This document shows, piece after piece, positions 17,595 to 26,977 of a stretch of 64,000 nt of DNA; the stretch's first letter is position 1; the number at the start of each line of letters is the position of its first letter. Origin of the DNA: Sporosarcina sp. P33 (GTDB taxonomy: Bacteria; Bacillota; Bacilli; Bacillales_A; Planococcaceae); assembly GCF_002077155.1 (NCBI RefSeq), contig NZ_CP015027.1:2458501-2522500 (forward strand), in the 5' to 3' direction. Below the pieces are notes generated by a model. It was not told where the DNA came from and did no database searches. It saw only the letters and a list, made by a program, of their open reading frames with translations. Position numbers and translations under genes: made by a program.

Positions 17595-19217
17595 TTACTT
17601 TTGGACAACGATTTGTTTAGCCATAATAGCTACTTCAAGTGCAATTCGATTTAGTGGAGACATAAAGTCCTGACCTAGTATGGATTCGATTTTTTCCAAT
17701 CGATGATACAGCGTCTGCCGAACGATGAAAAGACGATCTGCGGTTTCTTTTTTTGATCCCCCACATTCAAGATAAGTGCTCAATGTTTCGAATAGCTTGC
17801 TGTCTGTCTTTGTATCATAGTCAATTATTGATTGAAGATAATCATCTACATAGTGATCAAGGTATCCTTCTTCATTTATCAAAAGTAGTAATCTGTAAAT
17901 TCCCAAGTCCTCATAAAAATCACTTTCAAACAAAAACTTCTGCTTAATATCCACTACTTTTATAGCTTCTTTGTAGCATGCCGCAATTTTTGATAAGTCT
18001 TGTTGGACTGAGCTAATCCCAAAATTATAAGAGCCGTCGTTAGACAAAGCATTGTCGTCCATACTCTTGATTATATGGACGAGTTCAGTGAAGCGGCTAG
18101 TATCTTTGATATGTTGATCTGAAGCGATAAAGGATGCAATAATAGTTATTTCGTTTTTATTAACCGTTAGAGCAGGAAAGAAGCCGTGCCGCTTAAAAAG
18201 TGAACGAATTATCATGGATTGCTGTAAACGGATTTCTTCCCAGCTATGCTCATCTATTATGGATTCATTTGTATCCATCTGAATGACGAAAATCCGAAAA
18301 TGTGTATTTCTGCTTTTCGTTGGTAAATAAGATTGCTGATCTTCTTGTTCTACAGGACGTCCATACAATAAATTACGGACGAATTCATCTTCGTTATTTT
18401 GGTTTCTCTCTTGGATAGTACGATTACGAATTAATATTTGTGCAATGGCAAGAGATGCTCGATCTAAGATTAAAAATACGAATTCATCAGCAAGCGATTG
18501 TGGAAGATGCAGGCACAAATAACCTAAAGCTTGCCCCAATCCATTTACGGGTAGCAAGGCGAATGGCTGATCTTTAATTATATAAACGTCATGCTCAAGA
18601 GTCTTTGTATTATTTTCTTTCAAGAGAACTTGAAGATCATGTATCCACTCTTTTGATTCAATAGGATAATAATAAGATTTCTCATCACCAGATATAAACA
18701 GAATGTCTGTTTTAAATTGTGAATGCAACTTTTGTAAAATCTTTAAGATTCCGTTGGGCTTTAAGCTTAGCTCATTAAACTTCCGAGATAGTGTATCAAT
18801 TTTTGAAAGCATCTCATAATGACGGTTAATGATTACTGTATGCAAATCCTGTGTAATATCAACAAACTTAACAGTTTTCTCGAAAATTGCGATTGGAAAG
18901 TCCTGATTATTTGCGAAGTTAATAATATCTTGGTGGATTTCATTAAAATACGTACCTATTTCTACGCAAAGACACGCAACGTCTAATTCAATTAACTGCT
19001 TTATATAATTTAATTGTGCAGCTGTGTCAAGCCGTAAATGGATACCTGTAGTTAAAATTATTTCCCCTCCATTCACAAAAGAACTGAAGTCGCTCACTTC
19101 AAGTACATGAGACCATTTTACTTGACGATCTAATCCGTTTTTTCCTGCGATGAGCCTTGCATGTTTGAAGGTGTTACGAGCAAGAACATCTTGAACAGTC
19201 AAATATAAATCATTCAT
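17595..19217 (-). CDS. PucR family transcriptional regulator
   Basis: 540 residues from the ATG at 19217, eight bases after GGAGGT; a TTG six bases earlier is too close to that site. Residues about 5-125 form the PucR sensor domain (LTVQDVLARNTFKHARLIAG, SDFSSFVNGGEIILTTG). The middle is a GGDEF-like/CdaR-type region. The C-terminal 60 residues are the PucR helix-turn-helix (GGSKKETADRLFIVRQTLYH). Members usually activate catabolic operons in response to the substrate. The gene is convergent with the symporter operon and divergent from the second dehydrogenase operon, so it is well placed to control both. A shared TACATTGTGT element lies upstream of each. Confidence 0.88.
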   Translation of the reverse strand: MNDLYLTVQDVLARNTFKHARLIAGKNGLDRQVKWSHVLEVSDFSSFVNGGEIILTTGIHLRLDTAAQLNYIKQLIELDVACLCVEIGTYFNEIHQDIINFANNQDFPIAIFEKTVKFVDITQDLHTVIINRHYEMLSKIDTLSRKFNELSLKPNGILKILQKLHSQFKTDILFISGDEKSYYYPIESKEWIHDLQVLLKENNTKTLEHDVYIIKDQPFALLPVNGLGQALGYLCLHLPQSLADEFVFLILDRASLAIAQILIRNRTIQERNQNNEDEFVRNLLYGRPVEQEDQQSYLPTKSRNTHFRIFVIQMDTNESIIDEHSWEEIRLQQSMIIRSLFKRHGFFPALTVNKNEITIIASFIASDQHIKDTSRFTELVHIIKSMDDNALSNDGSYNFGISSVQQDLSKIAACYKEAIKVVDIKQKFLFESDFYEDLGIYRLLLLINEEGYLDHYVDDYLQSIIDYDTKTDSKLFETLSTYLECGGSKKETADRLFIVRQTLYHRLEKIESILGQDFMSPLNRIALEVAIMAKQIVVQK

Positions 19218-19261
19218 CCTCAAATACCTCCATAATGTAAAAGAATTAGTTGAACGATGTT

Positions 19262-19307
19262 ACACAATGTACAGTGAAAGTATTTTTATTAATTGGTAAA
19301 CTATAGA
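19262..19307 (+). promoter_or_regulatory. Divergent promoter region with candidate PucR site
   Basis: ACACAATGTA at 19262-19271 is the exact inverse of the TACATTGTGT element upstream of the symporter operon, within a loose palindrome TGTTACACAATGTACA. Possible -10 boxes for the plus strand are TAAACT (19297-19302) or TATAGA (19302-19307). The pucR-type gene diverges from here. Confidence 0.45.
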
Positions 19308-19365
19308 AAGTAGTTTAGCTTAAGTCTTGTTGTAAAGCAAGGTTAGAAGAAATGGAGGATGAAAA

Positions 19366-20835
19366 ATGGCTACTATAGTTATAGAAAAGAAAGCGCTTTC
19401 TAATTTCGTTAATGGACAATGGGTAAAATCGCTTACGGAAAAATATGAAAAAGTGCCAAATCCCGCTACAGGTGAGATTATTGCAGAGGTTCCAATTTCA
19501 ACTGCAGAAGATTTACAAGTTGCAGTCGATGCAGCTAAAAAAGCTTACTCGTCTTGGAAGAAAGTCGCTGTACCCCAAAGAGCTCGTATCCTATTTAACT
19601 ATCAGAATCTATTAATTGATCATTGGGATGAACTGGCACAATTGATCACAATAGAGAATGGAAAAAACTATGCAGAAGCCTATGGTGAAGTTCAGCGTGG
19701 AATCGAGTGCGTGGAATTCGCTGCAGGAGCTCCAACACTGATGATGGGTTATCAATTGCCTGATATCGCCACGAACATCGAATCAGGTATGTATCGCTAT
19801 CCACTGGGAGTAGTCGCTGGAATTACTCCGTTTAACTTCCCTATGATGGTTCCTTGCTGGATGTTTCCACTTGCCATCGCTGCTGGAAATACGTTCATCT
19901 TGAAGCCTTCAGAGCGTACACCGCTTCTGGCGAACAGATTAGCAGAACTATTAACTGAAGCGGGGCTGCCGGAGGGAGTATTCAATATCGTCCATGGTGC
20001 ACATGATATCGTGAATGGGATACTGAGTCACCCCGACATTCCTGCTATATCATTTGTAGGATCTCAACCTGTTGCCGAGCATGTATATAAAACAGGAACT
20101 TCTTATGGTAAACGCGTTCAAGCACTGGCAGGAGCTAAGAATCATTCGATTGTTATGCCGGATGCAGATTTGGATTTGACGGTTACTAATATTACTAATG
20201 CAGCGTTTGGTTCTGCTGGTGAGAGATGTATGGCCGCTGCAGTTGTAGTTGCAGTAGGTGATATTGCAGATGAGCTTGTGAAAAGATTGGTCGATGAAGC
20301 AAATAATATGACGATAGGTAATGGATTGGAAGAAGGAATATTCCTCGGTCCTGTCATTCGTGACTCCCATAAGGATAAGACGTTATCTTACATCGAATCT
20401 GGTGTAGCTGAGGGAGCAAATCTAGTTCGTGACGGACGTAGCGATAAATCTACCTCGGAAGGCGGATATTTTGTAGGACCAACGATTTTTGAGGGCGTTA
20501 CAAAGGAAATGCGAATTTGGAAAGAAGAAATCTTTGCACCGGTACTATCAGTGGTTCGTGTAGAGACATTAGATGAAGCGATTGAGCTTACAAATCAATC
20601 GGAGTTTGCGAATGGTGCTTGCCTGTATACAGATAGTTCAAAAGCCATTCGTCAATTCCGTGAAGAAATTGATGCAGGGATGCTGGGTATAAACCTTGGT
20701 GTACCAGCACCTATGGCATTCTTCCCGTTTTCAGGTTATAAGAAATCATTCTATGGTGATTTGCATGCAAATGGACGCGATGGGATTGAATTCTATACAC
20801 GTAAGAAAATGCTTACAGCTCGTCATTCATACTGA
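19366..20835 (+). CDS. mmsA: CoA-acylating methylmalonate/malonate-semialdehyde dehydrogenase, paralogue 2
   Basis: 489 residues, with canonical MmsA/IolA features: [37 protein letters not shown], and catalytic Cys288 in SAGERCMAA. The C-terminus has [20 protein letters not shown], typical of the subfamily. It converts (methyl)malonate semialdehyde to acyl-CoA. The next gene is an omega-aminotransferase 20 bases downstream, which would generate the semialdehyde from beta-alanine or a relative. ATG preceded by GGAGG. The region is visibly A+T-rich compared with the rbs operon. Confidence 0.9.
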   Translation: MATIVIEKKALSNFVNGQWVKSLTEKYEKVPNPATGEIIAEVPISTAEDLQVAVDAAKKAYSSWKKVAVPQRARILFNYQNLLIDHWDELAQLITIENGKNYAEAYGEVQRGIECVEFAAGAPTLMMGYQLPDIATNIESGMYRYPLGVVAGITPFNFPMMVPCWMFPLAIAAGNTFILKPSERTPLLANRLAELLTEAGLPEGVFNIVHGAHDIVNGILSHPDIPAISFVGSQPVAEHVYKTGTSYGKRVQALAGAKNHSIVMPDADLDLTVTNITNAAFGSAGERCMAAAVVVAVGDIADELVKRLVDEANNMTIGNGLEEGIFLGPVIRDSHKDKTLSYIESGVAEGANLVRDGRSDKSTSEGGYFVGPTIFEGVTKEMRIWKEEIFAPVLSVVRVETLDEAIELTNQSEFANGACLYTDSSKAIRQFREEIDAGMLGINLGVPAPMAFFPFSGYKKSFYGDLHANGRDGIEFYTRKKMLTARHSY

Positions 20836-20855
20836 TAAATGAGGGGGAATTTATA

Positions 20856-22226
20856 ATGAAGGCATTACATGCACAAGATCAGATCAATAAACAATCCTTG
20901 GCTGAACAGAATCAGGATAAAATTTGGCACCATATTTCTGCATACAATGAAAAAAATCCACCAATGATTATCGAGAGTGGAGAAAATGCTTGGATTACAG
21001 ATCATAAAGGAAATCGTTATCTAGATGGTATGTCAGGATTATGGTGTGTTAATGTCGGATATGGAAGAGAAGAAATAGCAAAAGTAGCATATGAGCAAAT
21101 GAAAAAACTGGCTTATGTACCTATGACACAAAGCCATAAACCAGCAATTGAGCTCGCGGCCAAATTGAATGAAATGTTGGGAGACGACTATAAAATCTTT
21201 TATTCAAACAGTGGATCGGATGCGAATGAGGTAGCATTCAAGCTTATTCGTCAATACCATCAGCAAAACGGAGAGCCATCGCGATTTAAATTCCTATCAC
21301 GCTATCGTGCGTATCACGGTAGTTCAATGGGAGCCTTATCGGCTACAGGTCAAGCTTTGCGAAAGTATAAGTATGAACCACTAGTACCAGGATTTTTGCA
21401 TGTGGCACCGCCTGATAACTACCGTAAACCTGAAGGGATTTCGGTGGAAGAATATAATATACAGCGTGCTCTAGAGCTTGAAGAGAAAATCATTTGGGAG
21501 CAAAAAGATACCATTGCAGGCATTATTATGGAACCACTCATTACAGGTGGCGGAATTTTGATTCCCCATCCGGTGTACCTAGAGAAAGTTCAGGAAATCT
21601 GTACCCGCCATGGCGTTCTATTAATCATTGATGAAGTAATCTGTGGATTTGGACGTACTGGAAAAGCATTTGGGCATCAGCATTACAATGTAAAACCGGA
21701 TATCGTTACTATGGCTAAAGGTTTGACTAGCGCATACTTGCCGCTATCAGTGACTGCAATCCGTAAAGATATTTATGAAAAGTTCGATACTGGAGAAGAT
21801 TATAGTCATCTGCGCCACGTAAATACATTTGGTGGAAATCCTGCAGCTTGTGCAGTAGCATTAAAGAATTTGGAAATTTTGGAACGTGAAGATCTTATCA
21901 ATCGTTCTGCGGAGCTTGGGGAGCGTTTGACAGATGAGCTTGCGTGTTTGAAAGATCACCCATATGTGGGAGATATCCGAAGTCTAGGTTTCCTAATGGG
22001 TATTGAGCTAGTTGAAGATAAAAAAACAAAAGAACCTGCTTCGAATGCTCGTATAACCAAGATTATTGGAGAGTGTAAGGCAAATGGTTTAATTGTAGGC
22101 CGGAACGGTGAAACGGTAGAAGGATTTAATAATGTTCTAGCGTTATGCCCGCCGCTTTCTTGCACAGATGAGGATTTTGAATTTATTGTCTCTGTTATAA
22201 AAAAGGTATTTAAAGAGAATGAATAA
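20856..22226 (+). CDS. Class III omega-aminotransferase, probably beta-alanine:pyruvate type
   Basis: 456 residues, PLP-dependent class III fold. Recognised blocks are YLDGMSGLWCVNVGYGR, SNSGSDANEVAFKL (phosphate binding), RAYHGSSMGALSATG, the IIDEVICGFGRTG Asp region and the Schiff-base Lys288 in MAKGLTSAYLPLS. The SGLWCVNVGYG block is typical of omega-amino acid:pyruvate aminotransferases acting on beta-alanine, taurine or similar substrates. Neighbouring semialdehyde dehydrogenase and alanine dehydrogenase fit beta-alanine: amino group to pyruvate, giving alanine and malonate semialdehyde. A taurine role is less likely because no sulfoacetaldehyde acetyltransferase is present. GGGGGAA ribosome site. 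Confidence 0.87.
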   Translation: MKALHAQDQINKQSLAEQNQDKIWHHISAYNEKNPPMIIESGENAWITDHKGNRYLDGMSGLWCVNVGYGREEIAKVAYEQMKKLAYVPMTQSHKPAIELAAKLNEMLGDDYKIFYSNSGSDANEVAFKLIRQYHQQNGEPSRFKFLSRYRAYHGSSMGALSATGQALRKYKYEPLVPGFLHVAPPDNYRKPEGISVEEYNIQRALELEEKIIWEQKDTIAGIIMEPLITGGGILIPHPVYLEKVQEICTRHGVLLIIDEVICGFGRTGKAFGHQHYNVKPDIVTMAKGLTSAYLPLSVTAIRKDIYEKFDTGEDYSHLRHVNTFGGNPAACAVALKNLEILEREDLINRSAELGERLTDELACLKDHPYVGDIRSLGFLMGIELVEDKKTKEPASNARITKIIGECKANGLIVGRNGETVEGFNNVLALCPPLSCTDEDFEFIVSVIKKVFKENE

Positions 22227-22278
22227 GACGCTATTTTTCTTTTGAATATACAAAGTAATACCTCATGTCTACCTGTCT

Positions 22279-22309
22279 GATAGAAGATAGCTAGGGGTGC
22301 TACTTCTAT
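22279..22309 (+). other. Hairpin in the aminotransferase-ald gap
   Basis: ATAGAAG-A-TAGC pairs with GCTA-C-TTCTAT around a seven-base loop. There is no T-run, so it could be a processing or attenuation structure in the operon mRNA. Confidence 0.4.
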
Positions 22310-22406
22310 GGAGCAAGTGATCCATGCAATATTATCTGGTGATTTACTGAATATAAAACAGATGTAAATAATCAACTATATATTTTGTAAACGAGGAGGA
22401 ATGAGG

Positions 22407-23546
22407 ATGTTAATCGGTGTGCCAAAGGAAATTAAAAATAATGAAAACCGAGTTGCCATGACCCCCGCGGGAGTTTTTACACTTCGATCGTCTGGTCATG
22501 AAGTAATAATAGAAACTGAGGCTGGCTTAGGATCTAGTTTTACAGATGCTGACTATATTGAGGCTGGCGCGAAGATTGTTCAGACGGCAGAAGAGGCATG
22601 GAGTGCGGAGATGGTTATGAAAGTTAAGGAGCCGATTACTTCTGAATATCGTTTTTTCCGTAAAGGATTATTGTTATTCACATACTTACATTTAGCTTCT
22701 GAAGTGGAGCTGACTGCAGCACTACTGGAAAATGAAGTAACAGGTCTTGCTTATGAGACTGTTCAATTATCAACTGGTTCATTGCCTCTTCTCGCTCCCA
22801 TGAGTGAAGTAGCGGGACGGATGGCAACACAAATTGGTGCACAATACCTTGAAAAGACAAAAGGCGGTAAAGGTATTCTACTGGCTGGCGTGCCGGGTGT
22901 TTCTCGCGGAAACGTCGTAGTTATCGGTGGCGGCCAGGCAGGAACAAACGCTGCACGTGTAGCGATTGGAATGGGGGCGCATGTAACTGTATTGGACTTA
23001 TCAGTAGATCGTTTACGCCAGTTGGATGAGATTTTTGGTAATAGTATTCAAACAATTGTTTCTAATCCTTTCAATATTGCAGAATCCATCAAAGAAGCTG
23101 ATTTGGTTGTGGGTGCCGTTCTGATTCCAGGAGCCAAAGCACCTAAGTTAGTAACTGAAGAAATGGTTCAATCTATGAAGCCAGGATCGGTCCTTGTTGA
23201 TATTGCAATCGATCAAGGGGGAATCTTTGAGACATCAGATCGTGTTACAACACATGATGATCCAATCTATGTAAAGCATGATGTTGTTCATTATGCAGTT
23301 GCGAATATGCCTGGTGCTGTTCCACAGACATCTACAATCGCATTGACTAACATGACTGTGCCATATGCCCTTCAAATAGCCAATAAAGGATACAGACAGG
23401 CACTCCTTGACAATGAGTCACTTCGTAAAGGTCTAAATACAATGAGTGGCCAAGTAGCATATAAAGCTGTAGCAGAAGCGCAAGACTTGCAATACAGTCC
23501 TGCAGAATCCTTACTTGAGAATCAAAATTTAGTTTCCAACACTTAA
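22407..23546 (+). CDS. ald: Alanine dehydrogenase
   Basis: 379 residues from the ATG at 22407, seven bases after GAGGAGG; the ATG at 22401 is too close to that site. It starts [20 protein letters not shown], essentially the family consensus. Catalytic and NAD-binding features include VKVKEP-type [18 protein letters not shown] with the active His, and the Rossmann motif [10 protein letters not shown]. It oxidises L-alanine to pyruvate and ammonia. In this cluster it would regenerate the pyruvate consumed by the aminotransferase, making the transamination catalytic. Confidence 0.95.
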   Translation: MLIGVPKEIKNNENRVAMTPAGVFTLRSSGHEVIIETEAGLGSSFTDADYIEAGAKIVQTAEEAWSAEMVMKVKEPITSEYRFFRKGLLLFTYLHLASEVELTAALLENEVTGLAYETVQLSTGSLPLLAPMSEVAGRMATQIGAQYLEKTKGGKGILLAGVPGVSRGNVVVIGGGQAGTNAARVAIGMGAHVTVLDLSVDRLRQLDEIFGNSIQTIVSNPFNIAESIKEADLVVGAVLIPGAKAPKLVTEEMVQSMKPGSVLVDIAIDQGGIFETSDRVTTHDDPIYVKHDVVHYAVANMPGAVPQTSTIALTNMTVPYALQIANKGYRQALLDNESLRKGLNTMSGQVAYKAVAEAQDLQYSPAESLLENQNLVSNT

Positions 23547-23595
23547 GAAGTATAGCAATGCTTATGGTAAGCAGTTGTGAAAAAGTGAAATCTTA

Positions 23596-23658
23596 AAAGC
23601 CCCTTTCTTAAAATACACTTTGGAATTAAGGTGTATCTAAAGAAGTTGGGCTTTTTAT
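23596..23658 (+). terminator. Terminator after ald
   Basis: A long hairpin (AAAGCCC-C-TTTCTT-AAAATACAC paired with GTGTAT-CTAAAGAAG-TTGGGCTTT) ends in a T-run. The remaining 180 bases up to the next promoter show nothing further that I recognise. Confidence 0.75.
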
Positions 23659-23901
23659 TATTAAAAGAATTAATCTACATTACTTGCTTATTGATTTAAT
23701 TTAGCTATGGTTAAACATTTCTCTAGCTGCAGTGTATATGATTATATCAGTAAATATCAGGATCTTAATAATCGGTTCCGCTTTACCAATTTAGTCATGA
23801 AACTTTATTCGAGATATTGAACAGATCTATAACATCACTTGAAAGCCCTGTCGAGTCTATCAAGTTCCTGTATAATGAACGTAAAAAGGAGTTTGATAGA
23901 T

Positions 23902-25575
23902 TTGAAATCTATGACGAATTTTATTGCAACTGCTGTAATCACCCTTTTAGTCAGCTTCGCCCTGACACTGTCAGCCGAAGCTGCTGCCTGGCCAAGTCAT
24001 TCTCCTAATAAGGAAGCGAACAAGACGTGGACTGTCACGTTCAATAAACCGGTAGACAAGACGACGGTCAACTCGAACGTTTACATAACCGACTCAAAAG
24101 GAGTAAAACAGCAGAATTCATTTACCTATTCTGCCTTTGATAAGAAGGTACATATCGCACCGCCAGCGGGGAATTATCGTAACGGTGAAACATACACGCT
24201 TCACATCACACAGGCGGTGTACAACACAGATGGAGAGCTACTGAAATCACCTATCACCAAAACGTTTTCTATCAAAGCAGGCGTTACTTACGATGTGGCA
24301 AATGTACAAGCTAATGGCATGACGTCAATTGTCGAGAGCTTCTCCAGTTTTGAAGCCGCAGCAAGCCGCATAAATAGCAGTCAAGTTGTATTATTCCAAA
24401 ATAAGATTGTCCACATGCCGAAAGGACTTGTCTCGACAATGGCTTATGGCAACAGTTCATTGACGATTCTCTATGCCAATAAAGCTTTAACTATTCAAGA
24501 AACCTACGTTCCGGCAGACACGGAACTCCTCTATGTTGATTCGACATCGACTTATGTGGAAGTAGAGCTGGCGGGAAGGAACTTCTATATTAAACCGCAA
24601 AATGCAAAATTACTTCCCATGCAGACGGTGACTGATCGTACGCACTATAAAATAATGAACAACTCGCTCTATCATTTAATTTATTCGCACCATACGAAGA
24701 AATATGGATCTTATGAAATGGGAGCGGCGCCAAGTTTCATGCAAGAAGGAGTGAAATATTACAGCACGGACGGCAGTCATTTTTATAATGAAACGGGAGC
24801 TTTGATTGGCACAGCTCATCAATACTTCCAGCACTTGCCGATGCGCAGTATGACGCGTTACACAGCACAGGAGCTGGACGCCTATATTATGATGCAGCTA
24901 GGACAATTGGAGCGATCTAATCCAGACTCCGCCACCTATAAAAATGCGACAACGAGAAGTAAACTGATTGGGCTGGGTTCGGAATTAAAGCGAATTGAAA
25001 AAGAGAGCCATGTCAATGCGATGCATATTCTGGCACTTGCACAGCATGAAAGCCAGTACGGGCTCAGTAAGTACGCGCTGGAATCTAATAATTTATTCGG
25101 CATGTATGTGACAGATGATAATCCGTCGAATAAACACTTTGATTCGGTAAGTGCCAATATTCAGGAACTGGTCGATGCGTTTTTGAACAGAAACTATTTA
25201 CCGCCCCTTGCCAAATATGCGAATGGGACGAATTTCGGCAATAAAGCGGTCGGCATGAATGTTAAATATGCTTCCGATCCATATTGGGGCTCTAAAATTG
25301 CAGGGCATCTGTATCGCATGGACCGTTTGATGGGCGGCAGGGAAATGGCTGATCAGCTGAAGATTGGGTTGACGAATGAAGTGAACTTAAATGTGCGCGT
25401 GGCACCATATAGAGAGTCACTAAAAATTTATAAGTATCCGAAAGTCGGCATGCCGCTTATTATCCAGGACGATCAATTACCGGAATCTCCATGGATTAAA
25501 ATCCGTTCAGATAAAGCTCCGTATGATTCGCTGTATGTACACGGCGATTATGTAGATCTGCTTGAATGGCAGTGA
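23902..25575 (+). CDS. Secreted glucosaminidase-type cell wall hydrolase with Ig and SH3-like domains
   Basis: 557 residues from a TTG at 23902, ten bases after AAGGAG; the ATG three codons on is too far from the site. A signal peptide (hydrophobic run to about residue 30, ending AEAAAWP) is followed by an SbsA-type Ig domain (TWTVTFNKPVDKTTVNSNVY), a middle region I do not recognise, and a glucosaminidase domain with AQHESQYGLSKYA, whose Glu near residue 383 is the likely catalyst. A C-terminal SH3-like segment (NLNVRVAPYRESLKIYKY) follows. It should cleave peptidoglycan outside the cell. The same Ig module recurs in four proteins between 29 and 40 kb. A TATAAT box lies at 23871-23876 without an obvious -35. 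Confidence 0.85.
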   Translation: MKSMTNFIATAVITLLVSFALTLSAEAAAWPSHSPNKEANKTWTVTFNKPVDKTTVNSNVYITDSKGVKQQNSFTYSAFDKKVHIAPPAGNYRNGETYTLHITQAVYNTDGELLKSPITKTFSIKAGVTYDVANVQANGMTSIVESFSSFEAAASRINSSQVVLFQNKIVHMPKGLVSTMAYGNSSLTILYANKALTIQETYVPADTELLYVDSTSTYVEVELAGRNFYIKPQNAKLLPMQTVTDRTHYKIMNNSLYHLIYSHHTKKYGSYEMGAAPSFMQEGVKYYSTDGSHFYNETGALIGTAHQYFQHLPMRSMTRYTAQELDAYIMMQLGQLERSNPDSATYKNATTRSKLIGLGSELKRIEKESHVNAMHILALAQHESQYGLSKYALESNNLFGMYVTDDNPSNKHFDSVSANIQELVDAFLNRNYLPPLAKYANGTNFGNKAVGMNVKYASDPYWGSKIAGHLYRMDRLMGGREMADQLKIGLTNEVNLNVRVAPYRESLKIYKYPKVGMPLIIQDDQLPESPWIKIRSDKAPYDSLYVHGDYVDLLEWQ

Positions 25576-25635
25576 AATACAGACGAAGCCTTATAATGAA
25601 TACTGTTAAAGGATTTCGTTAAAGAAACAATAATA

Positions 25636-25677
25636 ACAGCAGGCTGCGGACCGACACTCGGGTTCGCAGCCTGCTGT
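25636..25677. terminator. Bidirectional terminator
   Basis: A perfect 13-bp inverted repeat (ACAGCAGGCTGCG and CGCAGCCTGCTGT) with a 16-base loop lies between convergent genes, with A/T-rich flanks on both sides. Confidence 0.75.
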
Positions 25678-25679
25678 AT

Positions 25680-26591
25680 TTAATTCATACGGCTGAAGAA
25701 TTCATTGGTCAAGTCGCCGTTGATGCCGATGGCTGCGGCGCTTCCTGCTCCTGCCGCAACGAGCAGCTGCGAAGGAACGATATGTGAAACATCGCCTGCT
25801 GCATAGACATTCCAAACGGTAGTTCTCCCGTATTCATCGGTTTGAATGCCGCCGTACTGATTCCGTTCACATCCCAATTCGTCAGCAAAATGATTTGGAT
25901 GACTCCAAAGGGGGGAAGCAAAACCGCCGGCTCGGTCTACCAATGTGCCGTCCTCAAGACGTACGCTGTGCAGCTGACCATCAGCTCCTTCCAAGCCATC
26001 TATTATATCGTCTACAATTTGAATATCCTTCGCGTTCAGCTTCTCTCGCTCCTCTTCCGTCAATTGACCTTCTCCGCCTGTAAAAACAATCAGATCACGG
26101 CTCCATGTATACACTTCCGCTGCCAGCTTAAACACGTTTATATCAGCAAATACCGCAAGCGGACGATCCCGCATTTCCCAGCCGTCACAATACGGGCAAC
26201 TGAAAATCGATGTGCCGTAAAAGCGCTCAATCCCCGGCACGTTTGGCTGCTCATCACGCAAGCCGACTGCCAGAAGCACTTTCTGTGTGCGGAACATTTT
26301 GCCGTCTGCTGTCATTAATTCGTAATGCGTTTCGTCCAGCCGTTCCACCGCAACGATTTTTTTATGATGAAAGCTGACTGACGGATAATGCCTAAGTTCT
26401 TCACGTCCTATGCGCCGCAGCTCTGCAGGGTGCACCCCGTCACGCGTCAGGAAGCCATGCGATGCACGGGAAACACGGTTTCTTGCATGGTCATCATCGA
26501 AAATAATGACATTCCGCCTTGCACGTCCCAGCACTAAAGCAGCACTTAATCCGGCAGGTCCTCCGCCGATAATTGCACAATCATATATCAT
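25680..26591 (-). CDS. Thioredoxin reductase-like FAD-dependent oxidoreductase
   Basis: About 303 residues from the ATG at 26591 (MIYDCAIIGGGPAG), which has GAGG six bases upstream; two in-frame ATGs further up (26603, 26618) are alternatives. An N-terminal FAD-binding GGGPAGLSAALVLGRARR is followed by a redox-active SCPYCDGWE (CxxC), then the second nucleotide-binding half and the C-terminal AGDVSHIVPSQLLVAAGAGS. Length and motifs fit the low-molecular-weight thioredoxin reductase family, but the divergent core suggests a relative rather than TrxB itself. It lies alone between secreted-protein genes, and its electron partner is not evident. Confidence 0.85.
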   Translation of the reverse strand: MIYDCAIIGGGPAGLSAALVLGRARRNVIIFDDDHARNRVSRASHGFLTRDGVHPAELRRIGREELRHYPSVSFHHKKIVAVERLDETHYELMTADGKMFRTQKVLLAVGLRDEQPNVPGIERFYGTSIFSCPYCDGWEMRDRPLAVFADINVFKLAAEVYTWSRDLIVFTGGEGQLTEEEREKLNAKDIQIVDDIIDGLEGADGQLHSVRLEDGTLVDRAGGFASPLWSHPNHFADELGCERNQYGGIQTDEYGRTTVWNVYAAGDVSHIVPSQLLVAAGAGSAAAIGINGDLTNEFFSRMN

Positions 26592-26831
26592 ACGTTTCCT
26601 CATTCCTTTTAACTCCATTTGGATAGTAGATTTCCCGTGACGTGCAGCGGATAAACTTTAGAATGTCCAGTTTGGCGGGAAAATAGAAGCTGCGGTATAG
26701 AAAAAGTGGGAATGCGGGGAGCAGTGAGTTTGATTTTACTCATTCAGCTCTTGAAAAATGTTTTCTGTCTTTTGGTTTCCCCTTTATGTTTCACACTGGA
26801 CAAATAGCCCAAAAGGATTGGTTCTGTATTC

Positions 26832-26858
26832 TTAACTACTGGCTGATTATGCCGATAA
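26832..26858 (+). promoter_or_regulatory. SigD-like promoter upstream of the surface-protein operon
   Basis: TTAA (26832-26835) and GCCGATAA (26851-26858) are 15 bases apart, close to the sigma-D consensus TAAA-N15-GCCGATAT. This would give a 5' leader of about 110 bases. The rest of the 386-base gap holds only a weak AATAGCC ... GGCTATT stem near 26883-26935, and no riboswitch I recognise. Confidence 0.5.
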
Positions 26859-26977
26859 ATGGAGAAGGAGACTTTATTTCAATATAGCCATGTGATCAGC
26901 TCAGACTGGCGGGTGTAAAAGCCGTCATTGGCTATTTATTGCAAGACCAAATTAATTGAGCGGGGGAGAATAAGCAG

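Noticed and set aside
20856..22226. Taurine:pyruvate aminotransferase
   Set aside because: The fold and motifs would allow it, but no sulfoacetaldehyde acetyltransferase or sulfonate exporter is nearby, while malonate-semialdehyde-type dehydrogenases are.
22308..22367. A 19-codon frame between the aminotransferase and ald genes
   Set aside because: No ribosome site and no recognisable content; treated as leader sequence.
26760..26977. A riboswitch (for example cyclic di-GMP) upstream of the surface operon
   Set aside because: A stem AATAGCC ... GGCTATT is present, but the conserved core bases of known classes are not.
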